Positions 1 to 6,167 of a stretch of DNA of 8,358 nt are shown here, piece by piece (the first letter of the stretch is position 1; each line of letters opens with the position of its first letter). The position numbers and the translations under genes are program-made. The notes beneath the pieces were generated by a model. The model did not search any database and was not told where the DNA came from. It saw only the letters and a program-made list of their open reading frames with translations. This stretch comes from Syntrophomonadaceae bacterium. GTDB lineage: Bacteria > Bacillota > Syntrophomonadia > Syntrophomonadales > Syntrophomonadaceae. The stretch is from contig JAAZOA010000177.1 of the NCBI GenBank assembly GCA_012798055.1, forward strand, positions 1 to 8,358, read 5' to 3'.

Positions 1-259
1 ATATATGCAGGTGATTAGGCATGAGACAGTAAGCATATATTTGGAAGCCGCACTGCTTTTTATACCTGCCTAATGTATATATGAACCTCGAATACTCATC
101 TTCGGTTGTGAAAATAATCTGCCGGTTTATGCCCCGCATTATGATATGGTATATTTCGCTGGCACTCCTGATTCGCGATTTCCTTGGCAATATTTCCCAC
201 CTCCCAGTTCAGCATACCGAATCCTGAGTCTGATGTCAATAAATACCATTTCGTTCGTG
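1..259. other. Intergenic region without a supported gene
   Basis: I find no reading frame here with a ribosome binding site, plausible composition or recognisable protein similarity. Short open frames exist on both strands, but those on the minus strand run through the promoter and the hairpin repeat, and the one on the plus strand runs into the antisense of the permease gene. What the region does hold is a leftward promoter at 211-239 and, at its left end, inverted-repeat segments (14-21 with 67-74, and 7-12 with 64-69). It is probably the upstream region and leader of a minus-strand gene beyond the window edge. Confidence 0.6.
211..239 (-). promoter_or_regulatory. Sigma-70-type promoter pointing left out of the window
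   Basis: Read on the minus strand, a perfect TTGACA (234-239) is followed after exactly 17 bp by TATGCT (211-216), a 4-of-6 match to TATAAT. Transcription would start near position 204 and run toward position 1. The site lies downstream of the permease gene and its hairpin, so it most likely serves the next minus-strand gene outside the window. Assigned from sequence pattern only. Confidence 0.6.
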
Positions 260-337
260 TGTCGCGGGGACGGAGTTGTTGACCCAAGCTTTGTCAAGGA
301 TGGGAAATCAGTTGTCAACAACTCCGTCCCCGTGACA
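260..337. repeat. REP-like long inverted repeat abutting the permease stop codon
   Basis: The arms 260-283 and 314-337 are reverse complements over 24 bp with one mismatch (position 264 against 333), separated by a 30-nt spacer. The arm core reads GGGGACGGAGTTGTTGAC. It begins at the first base after the stop codon of the last transporter gene. From memory, GGGGACGG-type hairpins recur in many Clostridia genomes and sit near IS200-like or REP-associated tyrosine transposases. No transposase is present here. In RNA it would form a very stable stem, which could protect or end the transporter mRNA, although there is no T-run after the arm at 260. Confidence 0.75.
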
Positions 338-1231
338 TTAATCTTGGGAGCCGCCGAGGGTGAGGCCTTCGATGAACCATCGCTGGATGAACATGAAGAA
401 GATCAGGGTGGGGATGATCATGACCACTGCGGCAGCGGTGAGGAGGGTGAAATCGGTGCCATGATTACCGATCAGGGTCTGCACCCCTATAGCAACGGTA
501 CGGCTGGGATTGGAACTGATCAGGATGCTGGCAAACATGTACTCGTTCCAACCGAGGATGAATGAATAAGTCAAAACCGTAGCCAAACCCGGCAGGCATA
601 CCGGCAGGACTACCCGCCACAGGCACTGCCAGTAGGTGCAGCCATCCACCAGGGCTGCATCCACCAGGGTGCGGGATATGGACTCGAAGTAGTTCTTGAG
701 CATCCAGATGCCAAAAGGCAGGATAAAGGCCAGATAGGTAAGCACCAGGGCGAATTTGGTATCCAGCAATCCCAAGCGGTAACACATCAAGAATAATGGT
801 ACTACCAACAGAATTTGCGGAAACAGGTAAACAAATAGGGTGAATCCCTGGAATATCCGCTTGCCCTTGAACCTAAGCCAAACCAGGGCATATGCCGCCA
901 GGGATGAAACCAGCAGAGAGATGGCGGCGGTAAGGGAAGCCACCAGTAGGCTGTTCCACAGATAGACCTCAAATCGCATCAGCCTGAACAGGCGGGCGTA
1001 GTTGTCGAAGGTAAATGTTTGCGGCAGCAGTGTGGGTACGGCAGTAGCTATTTCCGCCCGGGTCTTGAAGGATGTAAAGATGACCACCAACAATGGGAGC
1101 CATACTATGAAGGCCAGGCCAATCAGGAGCAGCATCTTTAGGCTATGATGCATATAGCTGCTTCTGTGCTTATCATGCCGACTTGTACTTGCCAGCTTGG
1201 TATCCAGGCTCTTGTCATGTTTTTTCATCAT
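338..1231 (-). CDS. CUT1-type ABC transporter permease, MalG/UgpE family
   Basis: This is the second inner-membrane subunit of the importer; it would pair with the adjacent MalF-like permease to form the channel. Numbered from the start chosen here, the protein has 297 residues with about six membrane segments (roughly 31-53, 95-117, 129-151, 158-178, 213-236, 263-285). The cytoplasmic coupling loop that docks on the ATPase is seen as DAALVDG at 191-197 followed by LP at 209-210, a slightly degenerate EAA motif (D for E). The C-terminus, with QRWFIEGLTLGG, is typical of the MalG family, so the gene is full length. An in-frame ATG at 1270 would overlap the upstream gene by 56 nt; I prefer the ATG at 1231 because GGTGAT (1236-1241) lies just upstream. 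It overlaps the preceding permease gene by 17 nt, which suggests translational coupling. Confidence 0.9.
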   Translation of the reverse strand: MMKKHDKSLDTKLASTSRHDKHRSSYMHHSLKMLLLIGLAFIVWLPLLVVIFTSFKTRAEIATAVPTLLPQTFTFDNYARLFRLMRFEVYLWNSLLVASLTAAISLLVSSLAAYALVWLRFKGKRIFQGFTLFVYLFPQILLVVPLFLMCYRLGLLDTKFALVLTYLAFILPFGIWMLKNYFESISRTLVDAALVDGCTYWQCLWRVVLPVCLPGLATVLTYSFILGWNEYMFASILISSNPSRTVAIGVQTLIGNHGTDFTLLTAAAVVMIIPTLIFFMFIQRWFIEGLTLGGSQD

Positions 1232-2153
1232 ATCTATCACCGTATCTGACCAGCATAAAACTGCACACAATCAATACCACCAGCATTAAAAACATTGAGG
1301 TGGCCACGGCGCAGGCATAGCCGGTCTTTTTGAACTCGAAGGCTAGTTTGTATATGTACAGGCTGAGAGTCAGGGTGGCGTTGCCAGGCCCCCCTTTAGT
1401 CATCAACCAGATGATATCGAATGATGCGATCTCCCAAACCAGCTGCAGAATGGTCACCATTATGAAGGTCGATTTCAAGGCTGGCAAGGTTATGTTGGTG
1501 AACATCTGCCAGCGGTTAGCCCCATCGATCCGGGCAGCTTCATAGATGTTAGGATTGATGGATTTCAGGGCGGCTGCAAATACCAGCATCACAAAAGCGT
1601 AGGAAAACCAAACTTCAGGTAGGATAATCCCTCCCCAAACCAACTCCTGGCGAGCCAGGGGATTGACCGCCGTCTCCAGCAGCTGCCATTTGAGCATGAG
1701 GTAATTGATAAGACCATAGGTGTCATTGTACAGCCACCGAAAGGCGAAAGCCACCACCACCGAAGGCAGGATCCAGGGTATGAAGAATATGACACGGAAA
1801 ATTGGGTTGTGGTTGCCGGCTGAATTCAAGAGCAACGCCAGGCCAAATCCAACCAGCGTGTCGAATACGATCACATAGACTGCAAATTTAAGGGAATTGG
1901 CCAACGCCTTGATGAAAAGCGGGTCATGCAGTATGGTGACAAAATTTTGCAGGCCGACATACCCATAATTAGCATAGGTGAAAAAACGATTGGTGAAGCT
2001 CATGGATATCCCGTAAGAAATGGGATAAATCAGGACAAAAACCAGTGCCAGGATAGCCGGCAGCAAAAACCAAAATGCAGTTTGTCTGAATAAACCCCTG
2101 CCCAGGCGTTTACTATCCACAGCTACACCCCACTCCAAAACCGGCCGTAACAT
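1215..2153 (-). CDS. CUT1-type ABC transporter permease, MalF/UgpA family
   Basis: First inner-membrane subunit of the carbohydrate-class importer, 312 residues with about six membrane segments (roughly 27-47, 88-110, 118-140, 174-196, 228-250, 282-304). Two family hallmarks are visible. One is the EAA coupling loop EAARIDGANRW (205-215) continuing to TLP at 222-224. The other is the TKGGPGNATLTLSLYIY segment (252-268) leading into the last membrane helix. The length is normal for the short MalF/UgpA form, which lacks the large periplasmic domain of E. coli MalF. The ATG at 2153 has a modest AGGT upstream. An in-frame GTG at 2120, preceded by a G-rich GGAGTGGGG, is a realistic alternative start that would shorten the protein by 11 residues. 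The gene follows the binding-protein gene after a 116-nt gap containing a stem-loop. Confidence 0.92.
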   Translation of the reverse strand: MLRPVLEWGVAVDSKRLGRGLFRQTAFWFLLPAILALVFVLIYPISYGISMSFTNRFFTYANYGYVGLQNFVTILHDPLFIKALANSLKFAVYVIVFDTLVGFGLALLLNSAGNHNPIFRVIFFIPWILPSVVVAFAFRWLYNDTYGLINYLMLKWQLLETAVNPLARQELVWGGIILPEVWFSYAFVMLVFAAALKSINPNIYEAARIDGANRWQMFTNITLPALKSTFIMVTILQLVWEIASFDIIWLMTKGGPGNATLTLSLYIYKLAFEFKKTGYACAVATSMFLMLVVLIVCSFMLVRYGDRYDEKT

Positions 2154-2184
2154 TGCTACCTATTCTGATTGTATCAAAGATCCA

Positions 2185-2214
2185 GTACAGGTCAGCCATC
2201 CAGCCGACCTGTAC
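2185..2214 (-). other. Intercistronic stem-loop between binding-protein and permease genes
   Basis: GTACAGGTC (2185-2193) and GACCTGTAC (2206-2214) are perfect reverse complements. In the minus-strand RNA, a G-U pair and two more G-C pairs extend the stem to 12 bp around a 6-nt loop. No T-run follows on either strand, so it is not a standard terminator. A hairpin at this place can protect the 3' end of the upstream message and raise the amount of binding protein relative to permeases, as described for malE-malF. That role is inferred here. Confidence 0.7.
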
Positions 2215-2269
2215 CTTCTGCCTCCATCATATATTTATTGTATCGACTACCAATTACGATCACCTATAA

Positions 2270-3577
2270 CTATTTCTTGGCATTGGCTTCCTGAATGGTC
2301 TTTTCAACATTTTCCTGCAATATCTTCAGAGCTTCCTGAGGTGGTTTCTTATTAATAGTCACGTTCACCATCGCCTCAGTGAAAATGGGATCACACATAT
2401 AAGCGCCCAGGATGATGTCATGCCCCCATCCCAGCGTGATCTGGGTGGGCGACTGTTCCTGCATAGCTTTGTACCATTCCAGCTTGGTCAGTTCCGGATC
2501 ATTGGTGATGCTGACAAACGGTGATACATTGCCGGAGATCAGAGCCCACTCCTTGCTGAGTTCTGGTTTCGACATGTATTCTATGAAGCTCTTGGCTTCG
2601 TCGGGATGTTTGGCGTTCTTGAAAATGAAGAATCCCCCGGTTCCCGACCAGCTGCCGGAGTGGCCGGAAGGGCCGTCAGGCAATTTGGCAAAGCCGATGT
2701 TTTGAATTTGGTCGGGGAACATGCTGGGTAAGAGGGTCCCATAGCCACCCCAGGTTACCGCCATGGCCACTTTACCGGTTCCTATGGCATTGGCCGGATC
2801 GCTGTGTTCCCAGGTAAGGGTGCTTTCGGGTACCACTTTCAATTTGTTGTACAACAAATCGACCAGTTCCAGGGCTTTCAGGTTTTCCGGGCTGTTCAGG
2901 GCCACTTTGCCGTCTTTATCGATCATTACCCCTCCGGCTGCAGCCATTAAGCCGGTCAGTATCTGGCTAGACTGATAGTCGTCGCCAGTGAAGAAACCGA
3001 ATCCGTACACCCCATTTTTAGTCGTAGCCTTGGCTATCTCCACCAACTCATCCCAGTTCTTGGGTGGATTATCGTATCCGGCCGCTTTGAGCAGATCTTT
3101 TCTGTACAATAGCACCATGGATGCGTCACCGTGAGGAACTCCATACCACTCCCCGCCAGCTTTGTAGTCCAGCATGCCTTCATTGAAGGCCGCGTCCCCG
3201 CCCAATTTGTTGACGAGGTCGGTCACCGGCAGGACTTTGCCCTGTAATGCATAATCAACTGCTGTGATGGGACAATCATAGCCTATGTCCGGGGTCGCTC
3301 CAGTCTCCAGTGCCTGCTCCCATTTGGTGTAGACATTATCCCAACTCTCCACGCTGAACTCAACTTTAATGTTGGGATTTGCCGCCTGGAAAGCCTCAAT
3401 CTGGGTATTCCAGAAAGCCATTTCCTTGTCGGTATCATAGCCGTATGGAGGATAGGAAAAATAAATAGTAACCGGTTCGACCGGCTTTTTGCTCCCGAAC
3501 ATCTGGCAGCCGACACTGGTTACTACCAGCATCAGGACCATCATAATTGTAAGTATGATTTTACTTCTCTTCATCAC
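2270..3577 (-). CDS. ABC transporter substrate-binding lipoprotein, family 1 (sugar type)
   Basis: Extracytoplasmic receptor that captures the substrate and delivers it to the two permeases. The 435-residue length is usual for family 1 solute-binding proteins. The N-terminus is a lipoprotein signal: basic residues (KRSK, 3-6), a hydrophobic stretch (about 7-20) and the lipobox SVGC with Cys24 as the lipidation site, so the protein should be anchored to the outer face of the membrane. The mature part shows typical fold elements: an FWNTQIEAFQAANPNIKVE stretch (55-73), GKVAMAVTWGGYG (268-280) and GSWSGTGGFFIF (308-319). Tryptophan and tyrosine residues in such loops commonly stack on sugar rings. 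The substrate cannot be named. The GTG at 3577 and the ATG at 3574 both fit the AAAGGGGTG ribosome binding site. No second gene or clear promoter is seen in the 90-nt gap upstream. Confidence 0.93.
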   Translation of the reverse strand: MMKRSKIILTIMMVLMLVVTSVGCQMFGSKKPVEPVTIYFSYPPYGYDTDKEMAFWNTQIEAFQAANPNIKVEFSVESWDNVYTKWEQALETGATPDIGYDCPITAVDYALQGKVLPVTDLVNKLGGDAAFNEGMLDYKAGGEWYGVPHGDASMVLLYRKDLLKAAGYDNPPKNWDELVEIAKATTKNGVYGFGFFTGDDYQSSQILTGLMAAAGGVMIDKDGKVALNSPENLKALELVDLLYNKLKVVPESTLTWEHSDPANAIGTGKVAMAVTWGGYGTLLPSMFPDQIQNIGFAKLPDGPSGHSGSWSGTGGFFIFKNAKHPDEAKSFIEYMSKPELSKEWALISGNVSPFVSITNDPELTKLEWYKAMQEQSPTQITLGWGHDIILGAYMCDPIFTEAMVNVTINKKPPQEALKILQENVEKTIQEANAKK

Positions 3578-3667
3578 AAGCGCACCCCTTTCAATGAATA
3601 ATGAACTAAATCCCTTTAAGCTGAACCCTTAATCACCACCTTCATGCCTGCTTTTGCGCACCGGGGA

Positions 3668-4765
3668 CTAGCCCAAATTCAAGCCCGTATCCCGGTCGAA
3701 TATATGTATGTGATCGGGGGGCAAATAAATGTCCACCCTTCCGTCGGCTGAAACCGAGTAATCCCCATGGGTCTTGACGATAATCGGCATCTCGCCCAAC
3801 ATAAGGTGGAGATGTTTTTCCGCCCCCATTTTTTCGATCATGTCGAGCTTGGCGGTCAGCACGTTGACCTCTCCTGTCCCTTCATCCAGGCGAATGTGTT
3901 CTGGTCTTATGCCGACAATTGCGTTTTTCCCGTTTCCTTTCCCAGCTTCAACTGGTATATCCGGTTTAAGACTGAGATTATAGTTAAGGTCCGCAAACTG
4001 AGCCACGAGTTTGCCTCCTAAGCGTTTCAGCATTGCAGGCAGGAAGTTCATGGGTGGTGTGCCTATGAATTCGGCTACAAATTGGTTGACTGGCTGGTTG
4101 TATATCTCCTCCGGGGTGCCGACCTGCTGGATATAGCCCTTCTTCATGACTACAATCCGCTCCCCCAGGGTCATGGCCTCCATCTGGTCGTGGGTCACAT
4201 AGATGAAAGTGGTTTGTATTCGCCGGTGCAGTCTCATAATTTCCGAACGCATGCTGTTTCTGAGCCTTGCGTCCAAATTCGACAAGGGTTCATCCATCAG
4301 GAAAACGGACGGATCACGCACCAAAGCCCTGCCAATCGCGACCCGCTGCCGCTCGCCGCCCGATAGTTGAGCCGGCTTACGCCTCAGGTAGTTCTCTATA
4401 TTGAGCATTTGGGCCACTGCCTCAACCTTCTCCTTGATAACTGCTTTGTCGACATTATGCACCTTGAGGCCGAAGGCCAGATTATCATAAACGTTCATAT
4501 TGGGATAGAGGGCGTAATTCTGAAAAACCATAGCGATATTGCGGTCACGGGGAGGCAGGTCGTTTACCCGCCCGTCGTCGATAAAAATGTCCCCGGTATT
4601 GATCTCTTCCAGCCCGGCTATCAAACGCAAAACCGTAGACTTTCCGCAGCCTGAAGGACCTACAATCACCAGGAATTCGCGATCTCTTATCTCCAGATTG
4701 AAGTCGACCACGGCGGCCTGCTCGCGGTAATACTTGCTGAGATTTCTTAGTACGACTTTTGCCAT
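3668..4765 (-). CDS. ABC transporter ATPase of the MalK/UgpC/MsmK family
   Basis: Cytoplasmic ATPase that powers the importer. All catalytic motifs are intact in the 365-residue protein: Walker A GPSGCGKST (36-44), Q-loop Gln82, signature LSGGERQR (134-141), Walker B VFLMDEP (154-160), D-loop SNLDA (162-166) and switch His192. After about residue 235 comes the extra TOBE-type C-terminal domain of this family (GIRPEHIRL at 285-293), where MalK-like proteins bind regulators or share themselves among several transporters. The length is that of typical UgpC/MsmK proteins. The ATG at 4765 follows GGGAAGG at 8-nt spacing. It lies 29 nt after the double-cubane protein gene and before the binding-protein gene, so the importer is complete, though the ATPase coming first is not the most common order. 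Confidence 0.95.
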   Translation of the reverse strand: MAKVVLRNLSKYYREQAAVVDFNLEIRDREFLVIVGPSGCGKSTVLRLIAGLEEINTGDIFIDDGRVNDLPPRDRNIAMVFQNYALYPNMNVYDNLAFGLKVHNVDKAVIKEKVEAVAQMLNIENYLRRKPAQLSGGERQRVAIGRALVRDPSVFLMDEPLSNLDARLRNSMRSEIMRLHRRIQTTFIYVTHDQMEAMTLGERIVVMKKGYIQQVGTPEEIYNQPVNQFVAEFIGTPPMNFLPAMLKRLGGKLVAQFADLNYNLSLKPDIPVEAGKGNGKNAIVGIRPEHIRLDEGTGEVNVLTAKLDMIEKMGAEKHLHLMLGEMPIIVKTHGDYSVSADGRVDIYLPPDHIHIFDRDTGLNLG

Positions 4766-4794
4766 GCGATAAACCTTCCCGCGGGATATGATTG

Positions 4795-5937
4795 CTATAA
4801 GCCAGCCGCCTGTTTACGCTGAAGGGGCATAAGCATCTCTACGAAAGCCTCGATCCTGACCTGTAGCCAACTACGATCAGTTTCGGAATAATCAGTTTCG
4901 ATCTGCAGGAATGGAATCCCGACCTCATCCTGGATAAACCTACCCAGGGAATAGGATTCGATGTTGAAGGGATGGCAGGCCTGCCAGGTGAGGTCAACGA
5001 CCCCATCCACCTGATACTCATCTGCCAGCTGAGCCAAAAGTTCAAACCGGAGACGGTTAGGGGTCATACAGGGGCAGGCGATCTTGAGTGTAGCCCGGGC
5101 TAGTGCTACCATGGGTTCCTCATCTTCTTCCACTATATTGACGGTCTTCAATCCCCCGCAGTTCTCCATGGCTACCACCCAAGCCGACTCCTCGATGATC
5201 TCCAGGACTTTTTTGCAGGTAGTAGGGCACCCGGTCAGCAAAATCCTAGGACGGGGCTTTAGCCCGCCTCTCTTTTTAGCCCACTCGATTACCTGCTCCA
5301 TGCGTTGGATGAAACTGGGCAAGTCTACTTCGAACCCGATGGGGTCCACGGCAATACTCGCTTCACATCCGCTTAGCAAGGGCACTTCGCCCTTGTTCAG
5401 TGCATATGTAGCGGTAATCAGCTCCCTGATCCTATTGTATTGTTTGATAGCATCCCTCAGGTTTTGATCGGCAATCTGGCTTCCCGTTTGATCTTCCAAC
5501 AAAGCCCGCAGGCGGTAGAGTTCATCCACCCATATTTGCAGGGCTTGTTCTCCGTCTGCCGTCTGCGGCAAGCCCAATTGGTGAACTGGCTTGATCCGGC
5601 TCAATATTTCATACATTTTGCGTTTGCCTTCACACGTAGAATCGGCAACTAATAGATCTGAAAAATGGAAATAAGGGCAAGTATCGGATAAAGCCAAACC
5701 ATAGCTGGATTTGACCAGAGGGCAGAAGTTGCGGGGCAGGTGTTGTTCAGCTACCAGGATTGCATCATTGGAAGATGCGCATAAGGCCACCGGTATCCCT
5801 CCAGCTGCGACGATAAGCTCCCTGGGGGTGAAGGCACAGTATACCCCTACCACCTTGGTTCCTTCGGCTTTTTTGACCATGGTACGGGCGAAAAGCTCCT
5901 GCTCTATCCTATCCATATAAGCATCATCGAGTTTCAA
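4795..5937 (-). CDS. Double-cubane cluster protein (YjiM/DCCP-like, 2-hydroxyacyl-CoA dehydratase family)
   Basis: The 380-residue protein matches, as I recall it, the plan of E. coli YjiM and the double-cubane cluster protein (DCCP) of Carboxydothermus. Shared blocks are GVYCAFTPRELIVAAGGIPV (31-50), LPRNFCPLVKSSYG (67-80), DTCPYFHFSDLLVADSTCEGK (85-105), RILLTGCP (231-238), EYQVDGVVDLTWQACH (307-322) and IPFLQIETDYS (341-351). DCCP carries a double-cubane [8Fe-9S] cluster and performs low-potential reductions when driven by an ATP-hydrolysing activator; its natural substrate is unsettled. Twelve cysteines are present (34, 53, 72, 87, 102, 191, 237, 241, 260, 288, 290, 321). The start is TTG, directly after an in-frame TAA, with GGGAG 11 nt upstream; the next ATG (5916) has no ribosome binding site. 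No activator ATPase gene is visible. It is the first gene after the promoter at 5983-6011. A classical dehydratase subunit is the alternative, less likely because no partner subunit is adjacent. Confidence 0.88.
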   Translation of the reverse strand: MKLDDAYMDRIEQELFARTMVKKAEGTKVVGVYCAFTPRELIVAAGGIPVALCASSNDAILVAEQHLPRNFCPLVKSSYGLALSDTCPYFHFSDLLVADSTCEGKRKMYEILSRIKPVHQLGLPQTADGEQALQIWVDELYRLRALLEDQTGSQIADQNLRDAIKQYNRIRELITATYALNKGEVPLLSGCEASIAVDPIGFEVDLPSFIQRMEQVIEWAKKRGGLKPRPRILLTGCPTTCKKVLEIIEESAWVVAMENCGGLKTVNIVEEDEEPMVALARATLKIACPCMTPNRLRFELLAQLADEYQVDGVVDLTWQACHPFNIESYSLGRFIQDEVGIPFLQIETDYSETDRSWLQVRIEAFVEMLMPLQRKQAAGL

Positions 5938-5948
5938 TTATTATCCAG

Positions 5949-5953
5949 CTCCC
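5949..5953 (-). promoter_or_regulatory. Ribosome binding site deciding the TTG start
   Basis: GGGAG on the minus strand lies 11 nt before the TTG at 5937. The codon immediately before TTG is an in-frame TAA, so translation cannot begin further upstream, and the downstream in-frame ATG at 5916 has no comparable site. Confidence 0.5.
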
Positions 5954-5982
5954 GTCTGATTGGCTGTTTTTCCTCTGGGGGA

Positions 5983-6011
5983 AATATATCATATAAATGC
6001 TCATTTGTTAA
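5983..6011 (-). promoter_or_regulatory. Sigma-70-type promoter of the double-cubane/ABC transporter operon
   Basis: On the minus strand TTAACA (6006-6011, 5 of 6 to TTGACA) is followed after exactly 17 bp by TATATT (5983-5988, 5 of 6 to TATAAT), in AT-rich surroundings. Transcription would start near 5976, giving a leader of about 40 nt before the TTG start at 5937. It lies just downstream of the terminator of the methyltransferase operon, as expected for an independent unit. The -35 box is inside the inverted repeat at 6006-6032. Confidence 0.72.
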
Positions 6012-6032
6012 ATAACCAAAATTTATTTAACA
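6006..6032. promoter_or_regulatory. Candidate operator: perfect inverted repeat over the -35 box
   Basis: TGTTAAATAA (6006-6015) and TTATTTAACA (6023-6032) are perfect 10-bp reverse complements separated by 7 nt. The outer six bases of the promoter-proximal arm are the -35 hexamer of the promoter for the gene at 4795-5937. A dimeric regulator bound here would block, or by contact modulate, RNA polymerase. I do not recognise the regulator, and none is encoded in the window. The site lacks the half-site spacing of a Rex operator. AT-richness makes a chance repeat less improbable, but 10 of 10 matched bases at this position is notable. Confidence 0.62.
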
Positions 6033-6061
6033 TCTCAATTTTCCCTCTGGCCTGAGCACAC

Positions 6062-6091
6062 AAAAAACCCCAAGGCTTTTGCTTGGGGTTT
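6062..6091 (-). terminator. Intrinsic terminator of the methyltransferase operon
   Basis: AAACCCCAAG (6065-6074) pairs with CTTGGGGTTT (6082-6091) in a perfect 10-bp stem with a 7-nt loop. In the minus-strand transcript the stem runs into six U (6067-6062), the classical Rho-independent pattern. It lies 76 nt after the stop codon of the second methyltransferase gene and separates it from the next operon's promoter. Confidence 0.93.
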
Positions 6092-6167
6092 AAACTTAAA
6101 CGGTTTTGACGATTTATAATCTGCCTCGTTTGTAGCTTTGGCCATTGTTCAGGTTGTCACGGGAACC

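Noticed and set aside
150..215. Cobalamin riboswitch in the left leader, suggested by a CAGGAGTGCC-like stretch on the minus strand
   Set aside because: Only a faint resemblance to one conserved segment exists; the B12-box and the ordered core elements are not found.
96..321. Two short minus-strand open frames at the left end
   Set aside because: Both begin in the hairpin repeat (one in its arm, one in its spacer) and cross the promoter at 211-239. Neither has a good start site or recognisable protein similarity.
146..565. Plus-strand open frame of 139 codons
   Set aside because: Most of it is antisense to the permease gene, it runs through the inverted repeat, it has no convincing ribosome binding site, and its acidic Asp/Glu/Gly/His-rich C-terminal part is what antisense membrane-protein sequence produces.
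1232..1270. Upstream ATG (1270) as start of the MalG-like permease
   Set aside because: It would add 13 residues atypical for the family and overlap the preceding gene by 56 nt, while the ATG at 1231 has a well-placed GGTGAT.
2185..2214. Intrinsic terminator after the binding-protein gene
   Set aside because: The stem is good but no U-tract follows on either strand, and the next gene belongs to the same transporter.
3578..3667. Separate promoter or nine-codon leader peptide before the binding-protein gene
   Set aside because: Possible -35/-10 pairs are poor. The tiny frame beginning ATGAAGGTGGTG has a weak ribosome binding site and no regulatory structure around it.
6006..6032. Rex (NADH-responsive) operator
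   Set aside because: Rex sites have short half-sites separated by about four bases (TTGTTAA-N4-TTAACAA type). Here the TTAA elements are much further apart, so the spacing does not fit.
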